This document shows, piece after piece, positions 32,879-42,106 of a DNA stretch of 64,000 nt; positions within the stretch are counted from its first letter, which is position 1; each line of letters starts with the position of its first letter. Position numbers and translations under genes: made by a program. Under the pieces are notes generated by a model. It did no database searches and had not been told where the DNA came from. It saw only the letters and a program-made list of their open reading frames with translations. The stretch lies in assembly GCA_900618795.1 (NCBI GenBank), contig UYJD01000016.1:637024-701023 (forward strand), read 5' to 3'. The DNA comes from Cyanodermella asteris. Its lineage: Eukaryota; Ascomycota; Lecanoromycetes; Ostropales; Stictidaceae.

Positions 32879-33889
32879 GATGGCGACTTTGAACAGCGGA
32901 TGAAGATGAACACAATGCCTGACGAAACAGTGTCGTTCTTATGGATTTTGATACCATTTTACAAGGACAAAGATCAGAAGGCTCGGGAATGTCGCTATAG
33001 GTTCGGCCGGGACCATGTAGGATGACGCAAAGCACCTCGTTTTCAACAGTCACGTCGTGGCGCGGTATCTTGGCGTACTTCTGGAACAGCTCTGCTGCCT
33101 GTGACGCCTCCATCTCGCCTATCTGCACCCCCTCTAGCATCATGTCCTTCGCCGTGCTGCTGCGACTCGTGATGACAACGTCGAGAGATGCCATATTGGG
33201 TATGAAGTGTTTGATATCGATGTAGCCATCTGCGTTTGGGTCTTCGATCGTGTCGGCACCATCGAACACCATCAGCCACAAGCCTCGCTGGCCCGCAAAC
33301 CAGCTCTTCACTCCAGTCACAGCATCCTCCACGCTGATCGTTGTCTCTGCCCCAGCAGACGTGTGCAGACCAAACAGCGTTTGGTACAGGCGGACGAAGT
33401 CGCGTTCCAGCGACTCCTTGCGCCCCGCCTCGATCCAGAACGTCGCCTTGTACTTAGTGCGGTGCTGCTGCACGTAGTCCAGCACCAGCTGCGTCTTGCC
33501 CGCCCCTCCGAGTCCCCATACCACGAGCGTCCTGGTGCCGCTGTCTGCAGCATCGCGGGCGAGCTGCGCGTGTATCTGGTCGTGCAGCGATCGTCGTGCA
33601 ACGTATGCCTTGACGGGCTCGAGCGCTGCGTGCGCGAAGTGGCCTGCGAAGTCGGCTCGGGCCGCTGTTAAGGAGTCTGCGCGTTGTGAGCCTTAGGATT
33701 CACAGAAGTGGTAGTAGCGTTGAGGATGCACTCACTAAAGGTGAGGCCGACGAAGTTGCCCTGGAAGACTGACCCGCCTGTGACGTGGGTCGTGCCAAAG
33801 TGGGACCCTCCCTGGCGGATCTGCGCCTCGCTAGGTTGCCCGCTCTCCCACTGCGCAGGCGGATGTCGTGATCGCGAGGGGAACTCCAT
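32817..33889 (-). pseudogene. NB-ARC (NLR-like) protein lacking its C-terminal half
   Basis: This is a signal-transducing NTPase of the fungal NLR class, which acts in non-self recognition. Exon 1 (33736-33889) starts MEFPSRSRH and ends GGSVFQGNFVGLTF. A 71-bp intron (GTGAGT to ACAG) closes in phase into exon 2, which begins ARADFAGHFAH. The P-loop is GLGGAGKTQLVLDYV, kinase 2 is LMVFDGAD and the sensor strand is DVVITSRS. Homology ends after PRHDVTVENEV. No GLPL motif, winged helix or TPR/ankyrin/WD repeats follow. The last 60 codons to 32817 look like unconstrained read-through into the neighbouring gene's start. An upstream helical frame (to 34128) might be an N-terminal domain, but the junction is unclear. 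Confidence 0.65.
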
Positions 33890-36086
33890 GGAGGAGGCTG
33901 CGGACGAAGCCGCAGGACAGTCAACGCTATGTTGATGAGTGATGACACGACCATAGCCTGCCTGAGATCCTTCCGCTGAGAGACGGCACGCGTGAGCAGG
34001 CTGCAGACGCTGAGCCGCAGCCCCTCAGCTGAGACGGAGAGGGCAGCGATTGGCGGTCGTTGCGCCTTGCCAGCAGCACCAAACCTTAAGCGAGCAAGCG
34101 CGGTGTAATAAGCTGCATACCCCGCCAACGTGTCAGGCTACTGCTGGAGCTGAAGTCCTCTTTAGATAGACGGACCTGCCCTTCATCCCTCAGCAATTGA
34201 AACGCAGGTGTCTAGTCCTTCAGTACGCTTACAAGTCTTACTCGCCTGCCTCACACTCAGAGATCGTCTAAAGAGTCGCACCACAGAACAACTATGCCAA
34301 GGTGGTCGTGGCTCTCACGCCAACAGGGCTCCGGTGACGACCGATCCTCGCCCGACAACACGCCTATACCATCGTCCGCGCCGACAACGTCTTCTTCACG
34401 GAAGGTCTTCCCTTCCGGGCTGAAGTTGTTGCACGATGGGGAGAACAGCATCGTTGAGTAAGTCGATCGGAACTGACCGTTTGTCTTTGCCAGCCACTAC
34501 CGACTCAGCACACACAGTGCGATACAGCAAGTACTCGCTGACTTTCCCCACCCCAGCCTGATCTTCGTACATGGCCTCAATGGAGACCGAGAAAAGACAT
34601 GGACGACGCCGATCAGATGTAAGGGTCTCTGATCCAATCAGACGCTACTCACGGTACTCAGGGACGCACCTGGTCGGAGTTGGGCTCCGAACCTGTTGCC
34701 TTTTCGACCTGTTCAAAGGAGCCTGGCAAGTTGACAGGTTCAATAGGTTCGACAAACTCACCACCCAAGTCCAGCAAGTATATAGTCATGCGACTTCGTC
34801 GCACTTATGTAGGAGCCTCAGACTCAATTCAATAGTATCAATGCTACTCCATTGATCGTAACCTCGCACACTCAGTTTGCATATCACAGTGAAGATCCAG
34901 ACCTACAGGCAACACTCTTCAGGCTCGACGCCGATCTTCATTGGTCGCCCACACGGTCACACCCAGTGCCCGCGTTACACCGTCGAGCTGTAGTCGGTGA
35001 ATTCGGAGCGCGGCACTGAGAAAATGTAATGCGGAAATATTAATGTCTGCTTTCTACGCGAGATAGCGAGCAGAGGGCTCTGCACATAGCCAGTATCGTT
35101 GCGATACGCGATGTGATGCGGCCTGACGCGACCTTGACGCGCTAGAGACCTTAGGTTCTGACTTTGCTGCCAAACACTCTCAAAAGCAATCTGCCGTGTG
35201 CGCATGCAAGCCATCGGTTTCTTCGCTTTCAGGGAAGAGCCCTGTGTGCAACGCTAGCGGGATAACGTGGTTAAATGATCAGAGCATCCGGAAGGTACAG
35301 TGTGTGGGTAGAAGGCGCGGTCCTACGGCTGGACGGAAAGCGGTCGTCCAAAATTGGGTTTCGGGGGGGGAAGACTATTTGAGGTGGTGGACTAAGTGGT
35401 CCATATTACGTAGGCATCCGCTATCCGAATCTCGGCCTGTAATCCCCGGCACAAACTAGCTATTTTGAACGTCGTCCCAGGTCTTATATCGCAACCACAG
35501 GCAGCACGAATGAGCTATATCGTCAAGCTGACGAACTAGCTAGTTCGTTCCGCCTGCCATCCTGTCACAACTAGACAAGCATCCAAAGGAGAAGTGTGTG
35601 CTACCCAAAAGTCAATATAAGGAACCAGTTCATCCCAGCAACTCCACACACATTCGCGCCAGTATATTGGTCTGAACCCAGGTGAATGTGATCAGTAAAG
35701 GCACACACCATGATGACAGCAGGGCCCAGTGCCGATAGAAAATAACAGCAGTAGAAAGCAGCAAGCGATGAGCATGGGAGGCAAAACTAACATATTCCAA
35801 CTATAGTGCTACGAATGGCGCCAACAGCTCCGATGCCAACGGTATATTGACGTTCGAAGTATCGTCTAACAGCAAAGCCTAACCTCCGCACCTCGAACTG
35901 TTGCAAAGTGCCATCCGATGCCTATACAGTAAAGCCAGAAAAGCGTGTGATGCTGTTCACTTCCGTGTGCCGCGGGAGTCCCCACGGAACTGTCGCCCAG
36001 AGTCTGTTGGTAAGAAAAGCATACCGCAGCATCCAAAATTCAAGGTAAGCAGATAGACTGGCACAGTCGCTGCTCAGTGAATCGGG
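33890..36086. other. Gene-poor region left of the pogo element
   Basis: No domain-bearing frame is seen over 2.2 kb, apart from a possible helical N-terminal extension of the NB-ARC gene at 33900-34128. It holds an 18-bp perfect palindrome and otherwise unremarkable sequence. It could contain relics too old to recognise by eye. Confidence 0.4.
35531..35548. repeat. 18-bp perfect palindrome
   Basis: ACGAACTAGCTAGTTCGT reads identically on both strands. A related half, AAACTAGCTA, occurs about 80 bp to the left. It may be a dimeric-factor site or chance. Confidence 0.7.
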
Positions 36087-36088
36087 TA

Positions 36089-36148
36089 TCGAGCGTGACG
36101 GTGATCCGAGCGGTGACCGGGTGGCGGGCGCAGATCTCCGCCCCAACC
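36089..36148 (+). repeat. Left terminal inverted repeat of the pogo element
   Basis: This matches the reverse complement of 38002-38063 with several substitutions and a few small indels. The shared core includes GCGGTGAC and GGGCGCA. Confidence 0.65.
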
Positions 36149-36227
36149 AACTTGACGAATTAACTTCTTTTCAATTTTGTAACGCCACCACTTTTGTTGT
36201 TCTTTTGCTAACGCTTGTACAGATACC

Positions 36228-37763
36228 ATGGCAGACCTTACTGAGGCTGTTAAAATTTTTCAAAGGGCCGATAGCCCTCCGACAATCACCAGACTCGCCG
36301 GTGACAACAAAGTGCCTCGGCAAACCCTTTCGGCTCGGATCCACGGTCGCCCGTCTCGTGTTGGCGCCCACGAGTCTTAAATGTTGCTCTCTATTTCAGA
36401 GGAGAAGGCTCTGGTGATGGTGGTTGAGATGCTGTGTGATGGACACTTTGGTCCTAATCACAAGCTCGTGGCATCCCTTGCGGCGGACATCGTCGAGGCT
36501 CGTAATGAAACGCGGCCTTCGATCGGTGTACATTGGGCAGAGCGCTTTATTGCGCGCTCTCAGAGTCTATCTTCGGCTTGGAGTCGCAGGCTGGACTTCG
36601 CTCGGGCTTCGGCGATGGATCGGGATACGGTTGCTGGATGGTTTGGTCGCCTGGAGGGGTTTATTGGGGATAGGAGGTTTCGCCCGGAGGACCTTTGGAA
36701 TGTCGACGAAAAGGGATTTATCTTGGGCCATGCTGAGTCCCAGCGTGTGGTGGTTCGCCGGGCTCATCGTCAGAGGGATCGAGAGAGGGTTGAAGCCGGC
36801 AATCGCCACTTCAGCACTCTGATTGAGTGTGTTAGCGCCGGTGGCTATTCGCTCATGATCACTGTCCTTCTTAAGGGCAGTCCAGGGGTAATGGCGGCGG
36901 TAATGAACGAATCCGGAGTTCAAAAGACGAAGCACGCTCGAGGTAAGTCTCTAATTCAATGATATATACGTGCTATGCTAACTATCTACAGATCTACAAT
37001 TCCGCGAAACACCAAAGGGATGGTCCGACGCCACCATCTTCTACGACTGGATGGTAACGACTTTCGAACCGATAACACGCTCTAGACGCCCTCGGATGCT
37101 AGTCTACGATGGCTATGGATCTCACCTGGTTGGCACGTTCTAGACTTCATGCTACGGCATGATATACAACCTGTATGCTTGCCACCGCATACCAGCAACT
37201 TTCTTCAGCCTTTAGACGTTGGAGTGTTCTCTGCTGAGGCACATTGGTACAAGGCTCTGGTAGCCGACCGTGGGCCTCACGCTGGACCTGTGAGCAAGGC
37301 AGAGTTCATTCGAATGCTCATGCCAGCGAGAGAACGAGCAATGCGTGCTCGGAATATCTTGACAGGGTGGAGAGAGTCGGGCATTTGGCCTCTCGATAAG
37401 GCAAAAGCCCTGCATCGATTGCCTGGGGCCCGTCCGACAACTCTACACTTAACGGAAAATCCGCTGGATACGGCCTCGACGGCTCGCAATGCGAGGCAAA
37501 TCAATGCTATTGTGGAGCAGGTATCTGGTGATACTCTGACTCCGAGGAAACGCTAGGCTTTGAACCTGTTGGGCAAGTCTGCAGAACGCGCCTGGGCCGA
37601 AAAGGCCTTGCTTAAGAGCAAGAAGCGCAAGGAATTACCCGCGCCAGGCGGTGAATTCGTTCGCGTGGATCAGCTCGAGGACATCAAGTCCAGAGCAAAT
37701 GCTACCAACGCTGAAGATGCTCGCAGGCAACGAGCATCTCAGTATCGCAAGAACAGGTCTTAA
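36228..37763 (+). pseudogene. Pogo-type (DDE_1/CENP-B-like) transposase
   Basis: The frame starts at 36228 with MADLTEAVKIFQ, a psq-type helix-turn-helix (PRQTLSARIHGRPS), and then a CENP-B-like DNA-binding segment. The catalytic core follows: first Asp in LWNVDEKGF, second in MLVYDGYGSH, third in NFLQPLDVGVFS. A 49-bp spliceosomal intron (36943-36991, GTAAGT, GCTAAC branch, CTACAG) must be removed to reach the second Asp, and the phase closes. The frame is damaged by a TAA at 36378, a one-base loss near 37143 (before DFMLRHD) and a TAG at 37554 ahead of the basic C-terminus. It is therefore an inactive transposase of an ordinary DNA transposon. Confidence 0.85.
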
Positions 37764-38001
37764 GCTCGCAAAAACCTACTTGTCAGCCTCAAAGAGGCTA
37801 ATCGAATTGGTTAAACGGCAAAGAGACTGTAGAGGTTGGAATTGGAGGCATTCAACAAAGAATAGCCGCTAAGTCCGCCACAGAACTCGGATTCGGATGA
37901 ATTTTACAGCATAGATAAAGACAGTGATAGCAATTAGAATGAATATGATTTCATTAGAAAACACTAAATAATGACTATGTAGAGCAAGATGGCGCATCAA
38001 A

Positions 38002-38063
38002 GGTTCCCAATTGGGACATTGCGCCCGGTACCCTGTCACCGCCCGGAACCCGTCAATCCCCGC
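38002..38063 (-). repeat. Right terminal inverted repeat of the pogo element
   Basis: This is the inverted partner of 36089-36148. On the minus strand it contains GACGGGTTCCGGGCGGTGAC. Confidence 0.65.
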
Positions 38064-38070
38064 TAGCATA

Positions 38071-38763
38071 TCAGCTCATGGTGAAGTAGCCTCGCCTCTG
38101 GGGCGGGCTATCGACTGTCACCTGCGAGCGTGAATTTGTGACAGTCGTGGCCGGTGGTAGCGGAGAATCGTTAGAGCCGTCGTCACCGTGTTCGCGTGAG
38201 CGGCTTACACCCTGGAACATTCTAGGTGGCTTCGTTGGGAGCAGAAGTGACTCGTCCGAGCTAGAGTCCTCAAGAAATAACGGCCTTACTGCTGAGTACG
38301 TTGTCGCGATGTTTGGCGGATTCGTAGTAGCAAGGCGCGCAGCGTGAGATAGCTCATGAAGTAGCTGAGTCTCGTCTTGGACCGCGGTTGGACCGGAGAG
38401 GCGTTGGTGAGAGTCGTCTATCATGCTACCATGTGCTCTGCCATGCGAATCAGATTGCGACAGTCGAGACGGGCGGCCAGCGGGGGCGCTAGCGGGCGGC
38501 TTAGCGGGCTCAGGCGTAACGAGATCCACGACGGAGTCTGGGCCGACCTCAGACGGTGTCGATGCGATAACACGACCATCAGGTGCCGTGAGGTCCGCCA
38601 ATAGGTCAGCAATACCCCTTAAAGTCGCACTCGCATCCTTAATAGCTTGTATGGCACGGGCTTCACGTGAGATCCTTGCGGTGCGGGTAGGACGACGTTG
38701 TACACCAGTACGCTGAGTATGGTGGCGAAGGCGTCGAGTCGACCGAGTCTCAGGCTTCGGCAT
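38071..38763 (-). CDS. Unknown disordered protein abutting the transposon
   Basis: This 230-codon frame encodes a protein I do not recognise. It begins MPKPETRSTRRLRHHTQ, a strongly basic segment. One likely helix follows at about 33-60 (SREARAIQAIKDASATLRGIA), then long Pro/Ser/Asp-rich disorder. Its stop lies five bases from the TA that ends the pogo element, so the insertion fell just beyond the reading frame, or the frame was truncated by it. It could be a host gene, a transposon passenger or a chance frame. There is no codon or motif evidence strong enough to decide. Confidence 0.35.
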   Translation of the reverse strand: MPKPETRSTRRLRHHTQRTGVQRRPTRTARISREARAIQAIKDASATLRGIADLLADLTAPDGRVIASTPSEVGPDSVVDLVTPEPAKPPASAPAGRPSRLSQSDSHGRAHGSMIDDSHQRLSGPTAVQDETQLLHELSHAARLATTNPPNIATTYSAVRPLFLEDSSSDESLLLPTKPPRMFQGVSRSREHGDDGSNDSPLPPATTVTNSRSQVTVDSPPQRRGYFTMS

Positions 38764-39255
38764 GATGGCTCTTGGGTAAGAGAAAGTGTAGGTTGATGCG
38801 GACTAGAACAGGAGGAGAGCTGGGAATCAAGAGCAATAACCACATTTATACAACTACGCCAGCATTCACGCCGTTTCCCGGGCTCTCCGTACGCAGACAA
38901 GTACTACATTCACAGGCCGACTGCGGGATTGTAAGTGGAATTGTAATGCCGCACTCAATTTATATGGCAGTCGCAAAAGATGGTCACAGCTGCGATGGAT
39001 CCACATCAAGACAGTACAACTGGAAGTGGGGCCCGACGATCACGTAAGCTCGACAGGGAGCCAGGTCGCACAATTAAGGCGAACTTGCAAAAATCATGAT
39101 GCACCCCGACTTGGCGCCGCGCGCCCGCACCGCGCAAGTGCGCTCACCACCAAAAGCGCACCGTCAACATGTAAGGAAAATTCATTTTTTTGCTATGTCT
39201 GCATATGGAGTTTTTGAAGCTGACTTGTACGGTTTTTTGTTAATATGAGACGTTG
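38764..39255. other. Spacer between the unknown ORF and the Tc1 relic
   Basis: No gene is seen. It may include the left flank or end of the Tc1-type element, but I could not identify a convincing inverted repeat. Confidence 0.4.
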
Positions 39256-40574
39256 TTATCTCCATCGTCGTGCAAGCAATTGCGCACTCGTTTCCACATT
39301 CCTGTCTTCGTGAACAATGTAAGAGTTGATCTCTTCATTTGTTATGTCGTCCCATTCGTCCAGCATCATTTGTTCAAGTTCGTCTGCTGTTTTGGGCCGT
39401 CTTGACTTGACACGCTGCTTGAGAACTCTACAGATGTTCTCTTGCGGCGACAAGGCAGGCGAATATGGCGGTGCATCCGTCACATATTTGAATATTGTGA
39501 CGGTCTTTATATAACAAGGCCTCGTTTTCGCTGCTGCTGTTTCCGTGGGATGCATCGTTATCCTCGTATAAGATGAGCTCTGCTCTTCGCTTGTGTCGAA
39601 AGTCTGTGCTCGTAGCGAGCATTATGAGCATTGATCTCGTTATTGAGTGCCTTGACCATTGGCAAGCACTTGGAGACGTAGGTCTGCATGTTCATATTCT
39701 TGCTCAGCTGATGATCTTCGTCCGCTCTGCCTTCTTGCTTGTTCAGAGCGGAGATTCTGTTGGCCTGCACGGCCTGCTCCTTGGTGTTTTCGGCGTTTTT
39801 AAACGCTTTCTTCTTGCCCTTCTGTCCTTTTGTCCGCTTGTCTCGTTTCAACTCTCGTCGATATATGATGAGAGGCGTTTTCATATTCCGAACGACGGCC
39901 GCCCATGCCGAGAACTCGGTTCTTCGCTTCGGCAACTTCCTCTGGACGTAGTCTGGCCGCATCCTTTCGCCTTTACGGCGAGTGATGCGGTCTTTTCGTC
40001 TGCTGCTGTGGTGGAAATGGGCCTCGTCAGTCCAGAGGAAGCCCTCCCAATCTCTGTTGGTCCGCCAGAGGTTGGCTTTACACCAGTCTTTGCGGAGATC
40101 TTCGTTTGTCGTCGAGCGGTTTGCGTTGAGTGACCACAAATGTGTTCAAGCCGTCCTCTTTTTCGTATCTTTTCATCGTTGATGCCGAGATACGTCCTGG
40201 GCCGAAGAATTCGTCGGCTTGCTCCTCTATTAATGCGGCCCGGAGTTCGTATTTGCCATCGAATCCTGCCCCGAGATCCTCTCGATCTGCCTTTGGGATC
40301 TTCGGTGGCCGGCCTGACGGTTCTTACCTGTAGAAGTTTAGTATATACTCATATATAGATAGAATTGATTAAATGTTCCTGGTCTCCGTGCTCTCTGCTT
40401 CTCAATTCTTTGTTGAGTGCTTCTTGAGCAGTCAAATTCTTCTGAAATGTCCGTTGAAAGACGTCCGTCTTTCCTCATTTGAATTATACGAGCTCGTTCT
40501 GGTGTACATAGCTCCTTGCGCTTCTTCTTGTGGATGTGCGCCGTGTCACGTACGTTCTTCTTTACTTTGGTCAT
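39256..40574 (-). mobile_element. Tc1/mariner-type DNA transposon relic (transposase)
   Basis: The transposase is spread over different frames. The N-terminal helix-turn-helix is at 40338-40574 (CTPERARIIQMRKDGRLSTDI). A middle segment with GRPPKIPKADRED lies near 40200-40320. The catalytic half begins about 39600-40140 with FLWTDEAHF (first Asp), then ILYEDNDASHG (second Asp, about 39535-39570). The DDE_3 ending PPYSPALSPQEN, with CRVLKQRVK, lies at 39256-39555. At least three frame changes separate these parts, so the copy is inactive. It belongs to the Tc1/mariner superfamily and is distinct from the pogo element 1.2 kb to the left. Terminal repeats were not found with confidence. Confidence 0.75.
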
Positions 40575-40577
40575 TAC

Positions 40578-40605
40578 TCACGCAAAAGTTGATCGCTTTG
40601 CGTGA
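40578..40605. repeat. Perfect 9-bp hairpin beside the Tc1 transposase start
   Basis: TCACGCAAA and TTTGCGTGA flank a 10-base loop, four bases upstream of the transposase ATG. It may be a subterminal transposase site or a remnant of the element end. Confidence 0.7.
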
Positions 40606-42106
40606 TTTAAATTGGACAATTATAATCTATTCACAAGCTATCTGGATTTGTCTTTGCGACCTCATAAGTCCTAAATTGAGGTGTTGGCATGGTGGTGTCA
40701 AATGGCGATAAGTGCCGAGGCACACGTCATCGAAAGTCGTGGCGCACGTACGGTCGGGAACACCTTTCAATACTCTGCGTCAAATACTTATGCATCAACT
40801 CCTAGTAATGGTTCGTGAGGTACCTAGGCCTCAACTTCTATAGGTACTTCCGGTAGTGGTTATCGGGGTTGTTATGGACGTAGTCGCGCAAGTAGATGTT
40901 CCAGGACTTGCGCAACGACTTTGAATTGCCCGCCTCGCTATCAACCTTCTTTTGACCTTCACGACAGGACGGGAACGACTGAATTTTCATTCGTTCCAAC
41001 GGAGGTTTTCAAGCAGGAAATGCTAAATTTGAGGATGGGGCGGGGGTCGCGAGCGGCGAGAAGATCTGTCAGCTTTCAGATCGGATCTATCACTGGCTGC
41101 AGAGGTCAAGAAGCTTGTGACCATCCAATAACAATCGAGAATCACTCCAGCAAGTTGGAACCACAAAAGCAGTACAACATTCGACTTGACAAGCAGCTTC
41201 GTGTGGTGAGGCGAAATTTTGCGTGTATCAAGAAGAGCTGTCTGAAATCAAACCTCTGAAGAAGCATCCACTCGGCCGAGCTTTCGCAACAACTAGGATT
41301 CTGGCCGCGGCCAATCACCTTCGCCTCATTTGGCTCCAACTGCTTCATTTGGCTCCCATCTGTGCCACCGAACAACAAATGGCGAGCGGCCTTTAAGTCT
41401 GATTGCACTTGATTGCAGCCCGTCGGTCACACAATGACATTGTACAACAGCGCGGATGTTAACTACCTCGTGCAACAGCTCGTGCAGTGGTCGGCGCAGT
41501 GGCGTGGCTGTGTTGACGACCTTGAAAGACCACTCACTGACCAAGGCGGTGATTCAATCAGGCCGGGCCATACTTGCTTCTTTTTGGGCTTTGAACAACA
41601 ACTATCTACTTCAGGGAATCTCGTGAAGATGGGTTCGCATCCTACGGCCGAGCTCAGGTGAGTCGTGAAGGTAGGTGACTCGAGTGACGGGCGACAGGCG
41701 CGGAGAATTGCATGACTTGCCGTGTTATTCGTCACACTGCGCTCAGTCACTGAACGGAATCATCACTGCGATCAATACAATAAGATCCGTACGCAAAGCA
41801 GAAGCTTTCCAGTCGCTTCGCTGCCGCGCCCACACGCTCACCTTTCTCACTCTTGCGTTCCTTCAAATCATCTGCACCTACGTATCGACCTAATCTTCAA
41901 GAGGGTTGTCATTCAAGTTAAGAGTCACTTCTTCTCTCAGAGCCTTGGTGCCATCATTTGCATTTTCTTCTGTTAGACGTCTGCACTTGAGCGGTTTGCT
42001 TTCCGGGCAAGAAGGTATCTCTTTCCTCCCTTCCACGTCCTCGACATCTAATCTTCCTTCGAAATTTCGACATTCAGAACCCTCCTACGGCTCGATTTGA
42101 GCAAAG
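40606..42106. other. Intergenic region upstream of the sedolisin gene
   Basis: No motif-bearing frame is seen in 1.5 kb. The part from about 41890 to 42106 is pyrimidine-rich, as in many fungal 5' leaders, and should hold the sedolisin transcription start. Confidence 0.5.

Larger units (their letters stand above)
36087..38065 (+). mobile_element. Pogo/Fot1-type DNA transposon, full length but inactive
   Basis: This 1.98-kb element is bounded by TA dinucleotides (36087-36088 and 38064-38065), the target duplication of Tc1/mariner/pogo elements. Degenerate terminal inverted repeats of about 55-60 bp lie at 36089-36148 and 38002-38063. Their best-matching core is GACGG..TCCG.GCGGTGAC followed by a GCGGGCGC/CCGGGCGC block. 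One transposase gene fills the interior on the plus strand. The size is typical of Fot1-like fungal elements. The coding interruptions and diverged repeats indicate a long-silent copy. The ends are placed by eye, so they could be off by a few bases. Confidence 0.75.

Noticed and set aside
38071-38763. The unknown ORF as a second gene of the pogo element
   Set aside because: It lies outside the TA-bounded inverted repeats, so it is treated as flanking sequence.
39044-39110. Possible left inverted repeat of the Tc1 relic (CAATTAAGG against CAATTTAGG on the right)
   Set aside because: The match is only about 9 of 11 bases and does not extend, so it is not distinguishable from chance.
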